Positions 25,417 to 34,174 of a stretch of DNA of 64,000 bases are shown here, one piece after another (position 1 is the first letter of the stretch; each line of letters starts with the position of its first letter). The stretch is from CABYIR01 sp038103905 (GTDB taxonomy: Bacteria; Pseudomonadota; Alphaproteobacteria; Pelagibacterales; AG-422-B15). The translations under genes were made by a program, and so were the position numbers. Below the pieces are notes generated by a model. That model was not told the DNA's origin. It did not search any database and was given only the letters and a program-made list of their open reading frames with translations. Where the stretch lies: contig JAYNZW010000008.1 of the NCBI GenBank assembly GCA_038103905.1, forward strand, positions 1 through 64,000. The letters run 5' to 3'.

Positions 25417-27183
25417 ATGGATAGTATTTATAGTCATTATCGATTGATAGTTGCAGAAAGTTGCCTTAAATCTAACGAGCTAAGTTTTGAAAATTCTAAT
25501 AAATTAAAAATTTCTGATATTCTTTCCTTACCTTTCATTGTTGAAAAACCAAATAATGAAAATTTTGGAGACTTAAGTACTAATATTGCATTAATCTCGA
25601 GTAAATCTTTTTCAAAAAAACCTATAGAAATTGCCGAATACTTAAAAAAAGAATTAATTAAGTTAGATGATTTTGAAGAAATAAATATTGTTAAACCTGG
25701 ATTCATAAACTTTAAATTAAAGCATAAAGTCTTAATTAGCTTTTTGAGAAAAGTTATTAATAAAAAAAAATTGATTTCTGAAAGTATCGGTAAAGGTAAA
25801 TCTATTAACGTTGAATACGTATCTGCAAATCCAACGGGCCCTTTACACGTTGGTCATTGTAGAGGTGCTGTTTATGGTGATGTTTTATCAACTTTATTAG
25901 TTGCAACGGGCCACCAGGTTACAAAAGAATATTATGTTAATGATGCAGGATCACAAATTGATTTGTTAGCCAAATCAGCAATCATTCGATACAAAGAATT
26001 ATTTAATGGTCCAAATAAAGATTATCCTGAAGATTTTTATCCTGGCGAATATCTAATTTCTGTCGCTAAAGAACTTAAAAAACAATTTGGTGAAAAACTG
26101 ATTTCTGATGATTCAAATCAATATTTTGATCAAGTCAAAGAAAAAACAGTTTCCATGATGCTGGAGATGATCAAAAATGATTTAAAAAACCTTAATATTA
26201 ATCAAGATATTTTTGTTTCAGAACTTGAGTTGGTTAAAAAAGGAAAAATCGATGAGGCAATCAATGAACTTAAAGAACAGGATTTGATATATCATGGAAC
26301 TTTAGAGCAGCCAAAGGGCAAGGTGATTGAAGACTGGGAACCGCGTGAGCAAATGTTGTTTAAATCAAGTCTATATGGTGATGAAGTTGATAGACCATTA
26401 CAAAAATCAAATGGTGAATGGACGTATTTTGCCAACGATATCGCATATCATTTTGATAAATATAAAAGAGGATCTGATCACTTAATAGACATTCTTGGGG
26501 CCGATCATGGAGGTTATGTGAAAAGAATGAATGCTTCAGTCAAAGCACTTACATCAAATAGAGCTGAGTTCACAGCTAAATTATGTCAAATGGTAAAGCT
26601 TACAAAAAATGGAAAACAATTAAAAATGTCAAAGCGTGCTGGAGATTTCATAACTTTGGAAGACATGATTAGTGAAGTCGGATCTGACTCAATACGATTT
26701 ATGATGATGTATAGAAAAAATGAGGCGCCATTAGAATTTGATTTTGATAAGGTCACCGAGCAATCAAAAGATAATCCTGTTTTTTATGTGCAGTATGCTC
26801 ATGCTAGAATTTCATCAGTATTAAGAAAACTCGACAATGATAATGAATATTTTGATTTAAATGATTTCTCAGAGTGTAAATTAGAATTACTCACTAGTAA
26901 TCAAGAGATAGATTTAATTAGAAAAATTTTAGATTGGGAAAGTGTAATAGAAACTTCGGTGACTCTCTTTGAGCCACATCGAATTGCGTATTATTTATAT
27001 GAATTATCGGCAGTTTTTCATTCACTTTGGAATCAAGGAAAGATTGACTCTAGCCTTAGATTTATAGAAATTGAAAATGATGAATTAAGCTATGCAAGGA
27101 TAGGTCTAATTTTATCAGCGCAAAGAACAATTAAATCAGGTTTGGATATTTTAGGAGTTTCTGCCCCTAATGAAATGAAGTAA
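25417..27183 (+). CDS. argS: Arginyl-tRNA synthetase
   Basis: A class I synthetase of 588 residues. Residues 1 to about 110 are the ArgRS additional domain, then VEYVSANPTGPLHVGHCRGA contains the HIGH-type motif (HVGH), and LKMSKRAGD is the KMSKS-type motif. The C-terminal anticodon-binding helices end with ISAQRTIKSGLDILGV-like sequence (here LSAQRTIKSGLDILGV). Length is normal. Its stop overlaps the next start by one base. Confidence 0.96.
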   Translation: MDSIYSHYRLIVAESCLKSNELSFENSNKLKISDILSLPFIVEKPNNENFGDLSTNIALISSKSFSKKPIEIAEYLKKELIKLDDFEEINIVKPGFINFKLKHKVLISFLRKVINKKKLISESIGKGKSINVEYVSANPTGPLHVGHCRGAVYGDVLSTLLVATGHQVTKEYYVNDAGSQIDLLAKSAIIRYKELFNGPNKDYPEDFYPGEYLISVAKELKKQFGEKLISDDSNQYFDQVKEKTVSMMLEMIKNDLKNLNINQDIFVSELELVKKGKIDEAINELKEQDLIYHGTLEQPKGKVIEDWEPREQMLFKSSLYGDEVDRPLQKSNGEWTYFANDIAYHFDKYKRGSDHLIDILGADHGGYVKRMNASVKALTSNRAEFTAKLCQMVKLTKNGKQLKMSKRAGDFITLEDMISEVGSDSIRFMMMYRKNEAPLEFDFDKVTEQSKDNPVFYVQYAHARISSVLRKLDNDNEYFDLNDFSECKLELLTSNQEIDLIRKILDWESVIETSVTLFEPHRIAYYLYELSAVFHSLWNQGKIDSSLRFIEIENDELSYARIGLILSAQRTIKSGLDILGVSAPNEMK

Positions 27184-27392
27184 TGAAATCTAAAAATATT
27201 TTAGTCACTATAATCATCATTTTAGCAATAACTTTATCTTTTTTTCTTTATGTTAATTCTGAAGATAGATCTTTTAGAGAAAATGGCATAGTTGAAATAA
27301 AAACAAACCTTCAAAATTATAAAATAATTCCTAAAGACAAAGGAGGCATTAAAATGCCATGTTTAGAAATTCTTGATTGTGAAAAAGAATGA
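27183..27392 (+). CDS. Shrunken SPOR-domain protein remnant: membrane anchor plus conserved juxtamembrane motif, no SPOR domain
   Basis: A 69-residue protein with one N-terminal membrane helix (about residues 6-24) and then IVEIKTNLQNYKIIPKDKGG and IKMP. In most alphaproteobacteria the gene between argS and nagZ encodes a SPOR-domain cell-division protein. As I recall the family, it has a conserved pattern of the form P-I-x-A-x-x-x-P-x-K-x-x-P-x-x-P-G-G-M just after its anchor. The present sequence matches that pattern in both content and position, but stops before any linker or SPOR domain. It is flanked by 1-bp and 4-bp overlaps with argS and nagZ, so it is maintained in the operon and not obviously decaying. 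The homology is my inference from motif and synteny. Confidence 0.68.
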   Translation: MKSKNILVTIIIILAITLSFFLYVNSEDRSFRENGIVEIKTNLQNYKIIPKDKGGIKMPCLEILDCEKE

Positions 27393-28405
27393 TTAATTGT
27401 TTGCCTTTAATATGTGGGATTAGTGGAAAAGAACTTACAAGAGAAGAGGAATATTTTTTTCAAAATTTTAATCCATGGGGCATAATCCTATTTTCTAGAA
27501 ATTGTCATTCTAAAGATCAATTAAAAGAGTTGGTTAGTAATATCAGATCACTGACGCACAAAGATATTCAAATAATGATTGATCAAGAGGGTGGAAGAGT
27601 TCATCGGTTAGTATATTCAAGTGATCTTAAATTATTCCCTGCAAGTTTTTTTGGTAAAATTTATATTCACGATAAAAAGGCAGCGAAAGAGTCTCTAATT
27701 CTTCAGTGTAAAATAATTTCTAAAGAATTAAATGATGTCGGAATTAATATTAATACTTTTCCTGTTTTGGATTTACCGAGAGATGATGAAAGTGGTGTTA
27801 TTGGTGATCGATCATTTTCTCAAAATAAATTGATTACAGCTGAACTTGGAAAAATATCTATAGAAACATATATTTCAATGGGTATTAACCCTGTTATCAA
27901 GCATATTCCTGGGCATGGTCGAGCAAGAGTTGATAGTCATTTGGATCTTCCAATTGTAGATACAAATAATAATGAATTAATAGAGACTGATTTTTATCCA
28001 TTTAAGTTTTGTAATTTTTCTAAATTAGCAATGACAGCTCATATAATATTTAGTGAAATTGACTCTGAATATCCTGCAACAATTTCAAGTAAAGTTATTA
28101 GAGATGTAATAAGGGGGCATATAAATTTCAATGGACTTTTGATGACTGATGACATTTCTATGAAGGCTCTGAGAGGAAAAAAAGATGTACTTTCCATTGC
28201 GGCATTGAAAGCAGGATGTGACCTTATTCTTCATTGTAATGCAGATATGGAAGAAATGCTTTCAATTGCAGAAGCTCTAGAAACTAAAATGTACAAAATA
28301 GAATTATCAAGCAACTTGATGGAAAAGAATAATAAAAATATTGAGTTTAATATTCATGACGCAATGACAAAATTGGAGAATATAGTCACTGAGTATGTTG
28401 ACTAA
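27389..28405 (+). CDS. nagZ: Beta-N-acetylhexosaminidase, peptidoglycan recycling
   Basis: A 338-residue glycoside hydrolase family 3 protein with IMIDQEGGRVHRL, the catalytic KHIPGHGRARVDSHLDLP loop (His as acid/base partner) and the nucleophile Asp in LLMTDDISMKAL. It removes GlcNAc from anhydro-muropeptides in the cytoplasm. It overlaps the preceding SPOR remnant by 4 bp, and scpA follows after 60 bp. Confidence 0.93.
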   Translation: MINCLPLICGISGKELTREEEYFFQNFNPWGIILFSRNCHSKDQLKELVSNIRSLTHKDIQIMIDQEGGRVHRLVYSSDLKLFPASFFGKIYIHDKKAAKESLILQCKIISKELNDVGININTFPVLDLPRDDESGVIGDRSFSQNKLITAELGKISIETYISMGINPVIKHIPGHGRARVDSHLDLPIVDTNNNELIETDFYPFKFCNFSKLAMTAHIIFSEIDSEYPATISSKVIRDVIRGHINFNGLLMTDDISMKALRGKKDVLSIAALKAGCDLILHCNADMEEMLSIAEALETKMYKIELSSNLMEKNNKNIEFNIHDAMTKLENIVTEYVD

Positions 28406-28465
28406 ATAGATTAGTCGTTTGAAGGCTATTAATGTATAATTAATGAGTCGAAATATATAGAAAAA

Positions 28466-29266
28466 ATGAGTGAAATATCAAATACATACGACAATAACCA
28501 TCCTTACGAGTCCTTTGATAACGATGACTTAATTGTAAATTTATCAGGATATGAGGGTCCTCTTGACGTCCTTTTAGTGATGGCTAAATCTCAAAAAGTT
28601 GATCTAATGCAAATTTCAATCTTACAGTTAACTGAGCAATATTTAGTCTTTATTGCAGAAGTTAGAAAAAAAAATCTAGAACTTGCTGCTGATTACTTAG
28701 TAATGGCTGCATGGTTAGCTTATTTAAAATCTAATCTATTGCTGCCAAGAGAAGAAACGGGTGAAGAGCTAACCGCTGAACAAATGGCAGAAAGACTCAA
28801 ATTTCAACTTAAGAAATTAGAAGCCATAAGACAAGTTTCTGAAAAGCTGATGAATTTGCCTGTGTTAGGGACTAACTTTTTTAATCGTGGAATGCCCGAA
28901 GGTATACGATTAATTAGAACTCCTGAATATTATTTAAGTTTATATGATCTTTTAAAATCATATGCTAATCAAAGGTATAAAGCAGCATATTCATCAATGA
29001 CAATTGAAAGACCAGCTGTTTATGCGATGGAAGAAGCTCTTATCAGGCTTCAAAGAATGGTAGGGACAACATTTGAGTGGACAAAATTGGAAAATTTCTT
29101 ACCACCAGAGTTTTCAAGGGGTAAAAATGCAAGATCAGGTGTAGCAGGTACATTAGCTGCGGCAATGGAATTAGTTAGGGAAGGCGTAGTTGAGGTACAG
29201 CAAATGTCTCCATTTGGACAAGTATATATTAAAAATAAAAATAATAATGAAGAGGTTGTAGGCTAA
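28466..29266 (+). CDS. scpA: Segregation and condensation protein A (kleisin)
   Basis: A 266-residue kleisin: LSGYEGPLDVLLVMAKSQKVDL at the N-terminus binds the SMC neck, ADYLVMAAWLAYLKSNLLLP follows, and a winged-helix C-terminus ends with EVQQMSPFGQVYIK. It bridges the SMC heads during chromosome segregation. scpB starts 3 bp downstream. ATG at 28466 is the only reasonable start. Confidence 0.93.
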   Translation: MSEISNTYDNNHPYESFDNDDLIVNLSGYEGPLDVLLVMAKSQKVDLMQISILQLTEQYLVFIAEVRKKNLELAADYLVMAAWLAYLKSNLLLPREETGEELTAEQMAERLKFQLKKLEAIRQVSEKLMNLPVLGTNFFNRGMPEGIRLIRTPEYYLSLYDLLKSYANQRYKAAYSSMTIERPAVYAMEEALIRLQRMVGTTFEWTKLENFLPPEFSRGKNARSGVAGTLAAAMELVREGVVEVQQMSPFGQVYIKNKNNNEEVVG

Positions 29267-29269
29267 TCT

Positions 29270-29953
29270 ATGAGCAAAGACATTCCTATCAATAATATTG
29301 CTGATTTTCCATCTGAACATAGGGACAACTTAAGAATCTTAGAGGCTTTATTATTTGCTGCAAATGAACCGTTAGACTCAGAAAGCTTGAAAGCCAGGTT
29401 ACCTAAAGATGCCAACTTAAATAAGTTGTTAAATCTTCTAAAGGCCCAATATGAAAACCGTGGCGTTAATCTTGTTAAAACTGGTAAGAAGTGGAGTTTG
29501 AAAACTGCACAAGATCTCGCACCGATGATGAAAAAAGAGAAAATTGTTCAGAGAAAACTATCTAAAGCAGCCACAGAAACCCTTGCAATAATCGCTTACC
29601 ATCAGCCCGTTACAAGAGCTGAGGTTGAGGATATTAGAGGAGTACAATTTAGCCCGGGAACTTTGGATATCTTGATGGAATTGAATTGGGTTAGACCGAT
29701 TGGTAGAAAAAAAGTTCCTGGAAGTCCTATCATCTATGGGACAACTGATTTCTTTCTTGAATACTTTGGTTTGGAACAAGTAACAGATCTTCCGGGTCTC
29801 GAAGAACTGAAGGCATCAGGTCTATTAGAAAGTAGGCTACCTGCAAACTTAGATATTGCTGAACCTAAAGAAATGGATCTTTCAGAAGTAGAGCCATTTG
29901 GCGAAGATGAAAATATCGAAGACCTGATCCAAAGTGGCAATGAATCTGAATAA
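29270..29953 (+). CDS. scpB: Segregation and condensation protein B
   Basis: A 227-residue protein with two winged-helix domains, carrying ILEALLFAANEPLDSESL near the start and the signature TLAIIAYHQPVTRAEVEDIR in the middle, then GRKKVPGSPIIYGTTDFFLEYFGL. The C-terminal acidic tail (about 40 residues) is typical of alphaproteobacterial ScpB. It acts as a dimer on the kleisin ScpA. In the conserved order tatA would follow, but here an iron transporter intervenes. Confidence 0.93.
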   Translation: MSKDIPINNIADFPSEHRDNLRILEALLFAANEPLDSESLKARLPKDANLNKLLNLLKAQYENRGVNLVKTGKKWSLKTAQDLAPMMKKEKIVQRKLSKAATETLAIIAYHQPVTRAEVEDIRGVQFSPGTLDILMELNWVRPIGRKKVPGSPIIYGTTDFFLEYFGLEQVTDLPGLEELKASGLLESRLPANLDIAEPKEMDLSEVEPFGEDENIEDLIQSGNESE

Positions 29954-30029
29954 TTAACTCAGAAAATTCAACTTTTTAGAAAACTATATAAAATCAGCAT
30001 GTTATAAATATGTTTTTTTCACTTTTGTT

Positions 30030-30048
30030 ATTGATAATCATTATCAAT
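30030..30048. promoter_or_regulatory. Fur-box-like operator
   Basis: A perfect 19-bp palindrome around a central base, ATTGATAATCATTATCAAT. It contains the classic ferric-uptake-regulator hexamer pattern (GATAAT/ATTATC), lies 47 bp before the start of an iron-binding protein gene, and overlaps the -35 element of its likely promoter. Both the motif and the position support iron repression by a Fur/Mur-type regulator. Regulator identity is inference. Confidence 0.82.
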
Positions 30049-30060
30049 TATATATATAAT
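30031..30060 (+). promoter_or_regulatory. Sigma-70 type promoter of the iron transporter
   Basis: A -35 TTGATA at 30031-30036 and a -10 TATAAT at 30055-30060 are separated by 18 bp. The start codon at 30095 leaves a 5' leader of about 28 bases. The -35 lies inside the Fur-box palindrome, so repressor binding would block polymerase. Confidence 0.7.
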
Positions 30061-30094
30061 TCTGCAAATTAGAATTATTATAAGAAAAAAAACA

Positions 30095-31120
30095 ATGAAT
30101 TTTAAATCAATATCAATTGCACTAATATTTAGTTTCATTTCAAGCATGGTTTTTGCAAATGAAGTAAATGTGTATACATCGAGACACTATGACTCTGATG
30201 CAGAGTTATACTCAAATTTTACATCTGATACTGGAATAAAAGTTAATATCATTTCAGGTAAAGGTAAGGCTTTAATGGAAAGATTAAATTCTGAAGGCGC
30301 GAATTCACCTGCAGACGTTTTTATAACTGTTGATGCAGGAAACTTATGGAAGGTGCAGAAGGATGGAATGTTCCAAAGTATTTCTTCAAATGTTGTAGAC
30401 TCTGTAGTTCCTGCAAATTTAAGAGGACCTAACGATGAATGGGTTGCAATAGCAAAACGTTCAAGAGTAATTTATTACAATCCAGTTACTGTTTCCACCG
30501 ATGAAATAGAAAACCTTGCTTATGAAGATCTGGCTGATCCAAAATGGATGGGTAGAATTGCAATACGAAGCTCAGGAAATATGTACAACCAATCTCTTGT
30601 AGCTTCATTAATTTCTAATAATGGTATTTCAAAAACAGAAAAATGGGCACACCGTTTTGTTGGTAATTTTGCGAGAAAACCAGAAGGCAATGACAGGGCT
30701 CAAATTATGGCCGTTGCTAATGGAGAAGCTGATATTGCAATCGCAAATAGTTACTATATCGGTTTAATGCTTTCAGGTAAAAAAGGTGATGAACAACGAG
30801 CGGCTGCAAGAAAAGTAAATTTACATTTCCCTAGTCAGGCTGGAAGAGGTGCACACATTAATGTCAGTGGTGTTGGCCTAATGAAAAATTCTCCGAATAA
30901 AGCTAACGCTGTAAAGTTTATAGAGTTTTTATTATCTGATACAGCTCAAGAGCACATTGTAAATAATACTTATGAATATCCATTAAGTGCAAATGTTGCT
31001 CCAAGTGATTTAATCGCGCAATTTGGAACTGGCTTCAAAGAAGACCAAACTTCTGTTGCAGATTATGGAAAATTCAATCCAGACGCGGTCAAGCTTATGG
31101 ATCGAGTAGGTTGGCAATAG
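30095..31120 (+). CDS. fbpA: Ferric iron ABC transporter substrate-binding protein (FutA/FbpA type)
   Basis: A 341-residue periplasmic protein. The N-terminal 22 residues form a Sec signal peptide ending VFA, then the mature protein starts NEVNVYTSRHYDSD, as in FutA/FbpA. Iron-coordinating tyrosines are expected in TSRHYDSD and ANSYYIGLM. It binds Fe(III) and delivers it to the fused permease. The Fur-box promoter directly upstream independently supports iron as ligand. A 141-bp gap with a long inverted repeat separates it from the permease gene. Confidence 0.9.
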   Translation: MNFKSISIALIFSFISSMVFANEVNVYTSRHYDSDAELYSNFTSDTGIKVNIISGKGKALMERLNSEGANSPADVFITVDAGNLWKVQKDGMFQSISSNVVDSVVPANLRGPNDEWVAIAKRSRVIYYNPVTVSTDEIENLAYEDLADPKWMGRIAIRSSGNMYNQSLVASLISNNGISKTEKWAHRFVGNFARKPEGNDRAQIMAVANGEADIAIANSYYIGLMLSGKKGDEQRAAARKVNLHFPSQAGRGAHINVSGVGLMKNSPNKANAVKFIEFLLSDTAQEHIVNNTYEYPLSANVAPSDLIAQFGTGFKEDQTSVADYGKFNPDAVKLMDRVGWQ

Positions 31121-31139
31121 CAGCATAGTTGCTAACTTT

Positions 31140-31199
31140 GGGCTATCTAGCTTCCTCATCATAATTAATCCTAAATTGATTTTGACGACTAGATAGCCC
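31140..31199. repeat. 11-bp perfect inverted repeat with 38-nt loop, after the iron-binding protein gene
   Basis: GGGCTATCTAG (31140-31150) is exactly matched by CTAGATAGCCC (31189-31199). There is no T-tract after the second arm, so it is not a standard terminator. It could be an RNA stem that stabilises the 3' end of the binding-protein mRNA or a processing site allowing unequal expression of the binding protein and the permease. Confidence 0.65.
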
Positions 31200-31261
31200 T
31201 AATAAATTCATAATTTTTCTTAAATCCTTGAAATAATATATTTTAAAGAATACTTATTCAT

Positions 31262-32884
31262 ATGTTTCAAAAATATCTTAATGCTTGGTCCTTTTTTCCA
31301 GTTGTATGTTTTATTTTTTTTATCACACCAGTAATAATAGTAATTTCAAGTTTATTTGGTGATTATTCAGATAATTGGACACATCTTTATAACTATGTTT
31401 TGGGTTCATATATTAGAAATTCTATATATCTAGTCTCAGGAGTATTAATTTTAGTTACCATAATTGGTGTTTCATCAGCTTGGCTTGTAACTAATTATGA
31501 TTTCTTCGGTAAAAATATTTTAGAATGGGCACTCATTCTCCCTCTTGCAGTTCCACCTTATATTCTTGCTTACACTTTCACTGGCCTATTTGATACTTAT
31601 GGCACAGCAAATAATTTAATAAGAGAAATATTTAATCTGAGTAGAGAGTTTACCTTTTTTCCAAAAGTTCGTAATGTTCCTGGCGCCATTATTGTTTTTT
31701 CATTTACTTTATATCCATATGTTTACCTTGTATCGAGAATGGCTTTTATTAATCAGTCTAAATCAATTTTGGAAGCAGGAAGAACACTTGGCTTAAATAA
31801 AATTGAAGTTTTTTATAAACTGGCTGTTCCAATGATAAGACCTGCAGTTATTGCTGGGCTGATGTTGGTTGCGATGGAAACTCTCTCTGATTTTGGTGCA
31901 GTTGATCATTTTGCTATTTCAACATTTACTACTGGTATTTTTAGAACATGGTACGGCATGTACGATATTCACACTGCAAAACAACTTGCCTCGTTACTTT
32001 TAATCGTTGCAATTATGTTTATTATTGCTGAAAAATATTCAAGAAAAAATGCCGACTATTCTTTCGCTGGCTCAGTATTTAGACAACTGCGCTTGATACA
32101 GCTTACTGGATTTAAAAACTTTTTTGCATTTTTGTTTTGCTTTATTCCAATTTTTATTGGTTTTATTTTACCTATATTGGAATTATCTTACTGGGCGTTT
32201 AATTATAAATTAGATTTTTTTAATGAAAAATTTATTACCACAGCATGGAATAGTTTTTACCTTGCTATTATTTCAGCACTTTTATGTACATGTCTCGCAC
32301 TTTTTATAAATTTTTCAGTTAGATACAAAAATAATAATTTATTAAAATTTCTTAGCTCTTTTTTAACAGTTGGATATGCAGTTCCTGGAATAATTTTAGC
32401 AATAGGCGTTATGCAATTACTAACATTTCTAGATGCAAGTTTTATTGGAAAAAATTTGAAATTCATACTAACTGGAAGTTTAATAGGTTTGATTATTGCA
32501 TACATAATCAAATCTTATGCTCTTGCCAGTTCAACAATAGAGTCTGGATACCAAAGAGTAAATATGAGATTAGATGATGTCGCAAAGTCATTAAAAAGTT
32601 CAGGGTGGTCACTTCTAGGATCAGTTCATTTACCACTTTTAAAGACGAGTTTTCTCACAAGTATTTTATTAGTAGTTTCTGAAGTTATTAAGGAGTTACC
32701 AGCTACTCTTATACTGAGGCCATTTAACTTTGATACATTGGCTGTTTATACTTATATATATGCTGCTGAAGAGAGAATGTATGATGCGGCTGCACCTTCA
32801 ATAGCTATTGTAATGATCGGCTTGCTCCCAATAATTGTATTGACTAGGATGATTAGAAGATCTAGACCTGCTAGTAGAGATTAA
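31262..32884 (+). CDS. fbpB: Ferric iron ABC transporter permease (two fused permease domains)
   Basis: A 540-residue inner-membrane protein with about twelve helices in two homologous halves. EAA-type docking loops are seen in each half: EAGRTLGLNKIEVFYKLAVP near residue 172 and DVAKSLKSSGWSLLGSVHLP near residue 440. This fused layout is characteristic of FbpB/SfuB iron permeases. The ATPase gene starts 1 bp after its stop. Confidence 0.92.
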   Translation: MFQKYLNAWSFFPVVCFIFFITPVIIVISSLFGDYSDNWTHLYNYVLGSYIRNSIYLVSGVLILVTIIGVSSAWLVTNYDFFGKNILEWALILPLAVPPYILAYTFTGLFDTYGTANNLIREIFNLSREFTFFPKVRNVPGAIIVFSFTLYPYVYLVSRMAFINQSKSILEAGRTLGLNKIEVFYKLAVPMIRPAVIAGLMLVAMETLSDFGAVDHFAISTFTTGIFRTWYGMYDIHTAKQLASLLLIVAIMFIIAEKYSRKNADYSFAGSVFRQLRLIQLTGFKNFFAFLFCFIPIFIGFILPILELSYWAFNYKLDFFNEKFITTAWNSFYLAIISALLCTCLALFINFSVRYKNNNLLKFLSSFLTVGYAVPGIILAIGVMQLLTFLDASFIGKNLKFILTGSLIGLIIAYIIKSYALASSTIESGYQRVNMRLDDVAKSLKSSGWSLLGSVHLPLLKTSFLTSILLVVSEVIKELPATLILRPFNFDTLAVYTYIYAAEERMYDAAAPSIAIVMIGLLPIIVLTRMIRRSRPASRD

Positions 32885-32885
32885 T

Positions 32886-33611
32886 ATGGCAACACTTGAA
32901 ATTAAAAATTTAAATCATCACTATATTAAAGGTAAGCCTGTGTTGAATAATATAGATTTTAATCTGAAGGAGGGTGAAATATTGTCAATATTAGGACCTT
33001 CTGGTTGTGGTAAAACTACATTATTAAGAATAATAGCTGGTCTCGAAAAAGAGACAAGTGGAAGCATACAAATAAATAATACTATTGTTTCAGATCATTT
33101 TCATACCATGCCTACAGAAAGAAGAAATATTGGTCTAGTTGTACAAGAGCGTGCATTATTTCCACACATGTCAATTATAAAAAATGTAATGTTTGGATTA
33201 AATTTTAGTAATTCAAAAAAACACCAAATAGCTATGACTTTCTTAAAATTATTTAAAGTTGATAAGTATGCTCATAATTTCCCAAATGAGATATCAAGTG
33301 GAGAACAACAAAGAGTAGCGATAGCTAGAGCTATGGCTCCAAATCCAAAGATCTTACTTATGGACGAACCCTTTGGAACCCTTGATCATTCTCTTACAAA
33401 CCAATTAAGAATAGAAACAAAAAAAATATTGAAAGATAATAAGACGACTGCAATTATTGTATCGCATGATTTTGATGATGCCATTTCTATGTCTGATAGA
33501 GTAATTGTTATTGAAGATGGAAGCATTAAACAGCACGGATCTGCTAATGATATAACTAATATATCAAGAGAAAAATCAATAGATTTCAGTAGTATAAGTG
33601 AGAAATCTTAA
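32886..33611 (+). CDS. fbpC: Ferric iron ABC transporter ATP-binding protein, short form
   Basis: A 241-residue ATPase with Walker A GPSGCGKTT, Q-loop VVQERALFPHMS, signature ISSGEQQRVAIARA (SSGEQ in place of SGGQ), Walker B ILLMDEPFGTLD and the H-loop VSHDFDDA. Usual FbpC proteins have a further 100 or so residues forming a regulatory C-terminal domain; here the protein ends right after the nucleotide-binding domain. It completes the Fur-controlled iron importer. tatA follows after 62 bp. Confidence 0.9.
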   Translation: MATLEIKNLNHHYIKGKPVLNNIDFNLKEGEILSILGPSGCGKTTLLRIIAGLEKETSGSIQINNTIVSDHFHTMPTERRNIGLVVQERALFPHMSIIKNVMFGLNFSNSKKHQIAMTFLKLFKVDKYAHNFPNEISSGEQQRVAIARAMAPNPKILLMDEPFGTLDHSLTNQLRIETKKILKDNKTTAIIVSHDFDDAISMSDRVIVIEDGSIKQHGSANDITNISREKSIDFSSISEKS

Positions 33612-33673
33612 TTATATTCTTTAAATAGTATTTTTTTATATATAATAAGACTTGAGATCTTAGAGAGGACCAT

Positions 33674-33859
33674 ATGGGAATTAGTTTCTGGCAAATTTTA
33701 ATCGTTGTTGCACTCTTAGTCATTCTTTTTGGAAGAGGTAAAATTTCTGAACTGATGGGTGACGTTGCTAAAGGTGTAAAGAGTTTTAAAAAAGGCATCA
33801 ATGATGACGATGAGCCCAATTCAATAAATAAATCTGAAGACAACTCCAATAAAGATTAA
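33674..33859 (+). CDS. tatA: Sec-independent protein translocase TatA
   Basis: A 61-residue protein with the short N-terminal helix [20 protein letters not shown], the hinge [20 protein letters not shown] (amphipathic helix) and an acidic, lysine/asparagine-rich tail. TatA oligomers form the pore that moves folded twin-arginine substrates, such as the polyamine-type binding protein in this window. GAGAGGACC precedes the ATG. First gene of tatABC, followed by tatB after 15 bp. Confidence 0.93.
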   Translation: MGISFWQILIVVALLVILFGRGKISELMGDVAKGVKSFKKGINDDDEPNSINKSEDNSNKD

Positions 33860-33874
33860 AAACAGTTAATTATC

Positions 33875-34171
33875 ATGTTACCTGGAATCGGTGGAGTTGA
33901 ATACTTAGTAATCGCTGCATTAATAATTATTTTTGTAGGTCCTAAAGATTTACCTGCTATTTTAAGAAACCTTGGGCGATGGTGGGGTAAAATTAGAAAT
34001 ATATCAAGAGAGTTTAAATCAAGCATTAATTCAATTGCTAATGAAGCTGATATTGATGATATTAAAAAAAATATTGAAACTGTTGATCCAAAAAGTTTCA
34101 CAGATGAAATGAGAGATAGCATAAACCAATCAATTATCGATGATGAAAAAAATAAAAGTAATAAAGATTGA
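33875..34171 (+). CDS. tatB: Sec-independent protein translocase TatB
   Basis: A 98-residue protein: MLPGIGGVEYLVIAALIIIF anchor, then VGPKDLPAILRNLGRWWGKI (the TatB-type GPKxLP pattern rather than the FG hinge of TatA) and a long charged helix ending in a lysine/asparagine-rich tail. TatB with TatC forms the signal-recognition complex. It sits between tatA and tatC in the usual order; the stop is 3 bp before tatC. Confidence 0.92.
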   Translation: MLPGIGGVEYLVIAALIIIFVGPKDLPAILRNLGRWWGKIRNISREFKSSINSIANEADIDDIKKNIETVDPKSFTDEMRDSINQSIIDDEKNKSNKD

Positions 34172-34174
34172 TTA

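Noticed and set aside
33312..33360. Degenerate ABC signature (SSGEQ) in the iron ATPase as a sign of inactivity
   Set aside because: The Gly and Gln needed for ATP contact are kept and all other motifs are intact; similar variants occur in working ATPases.
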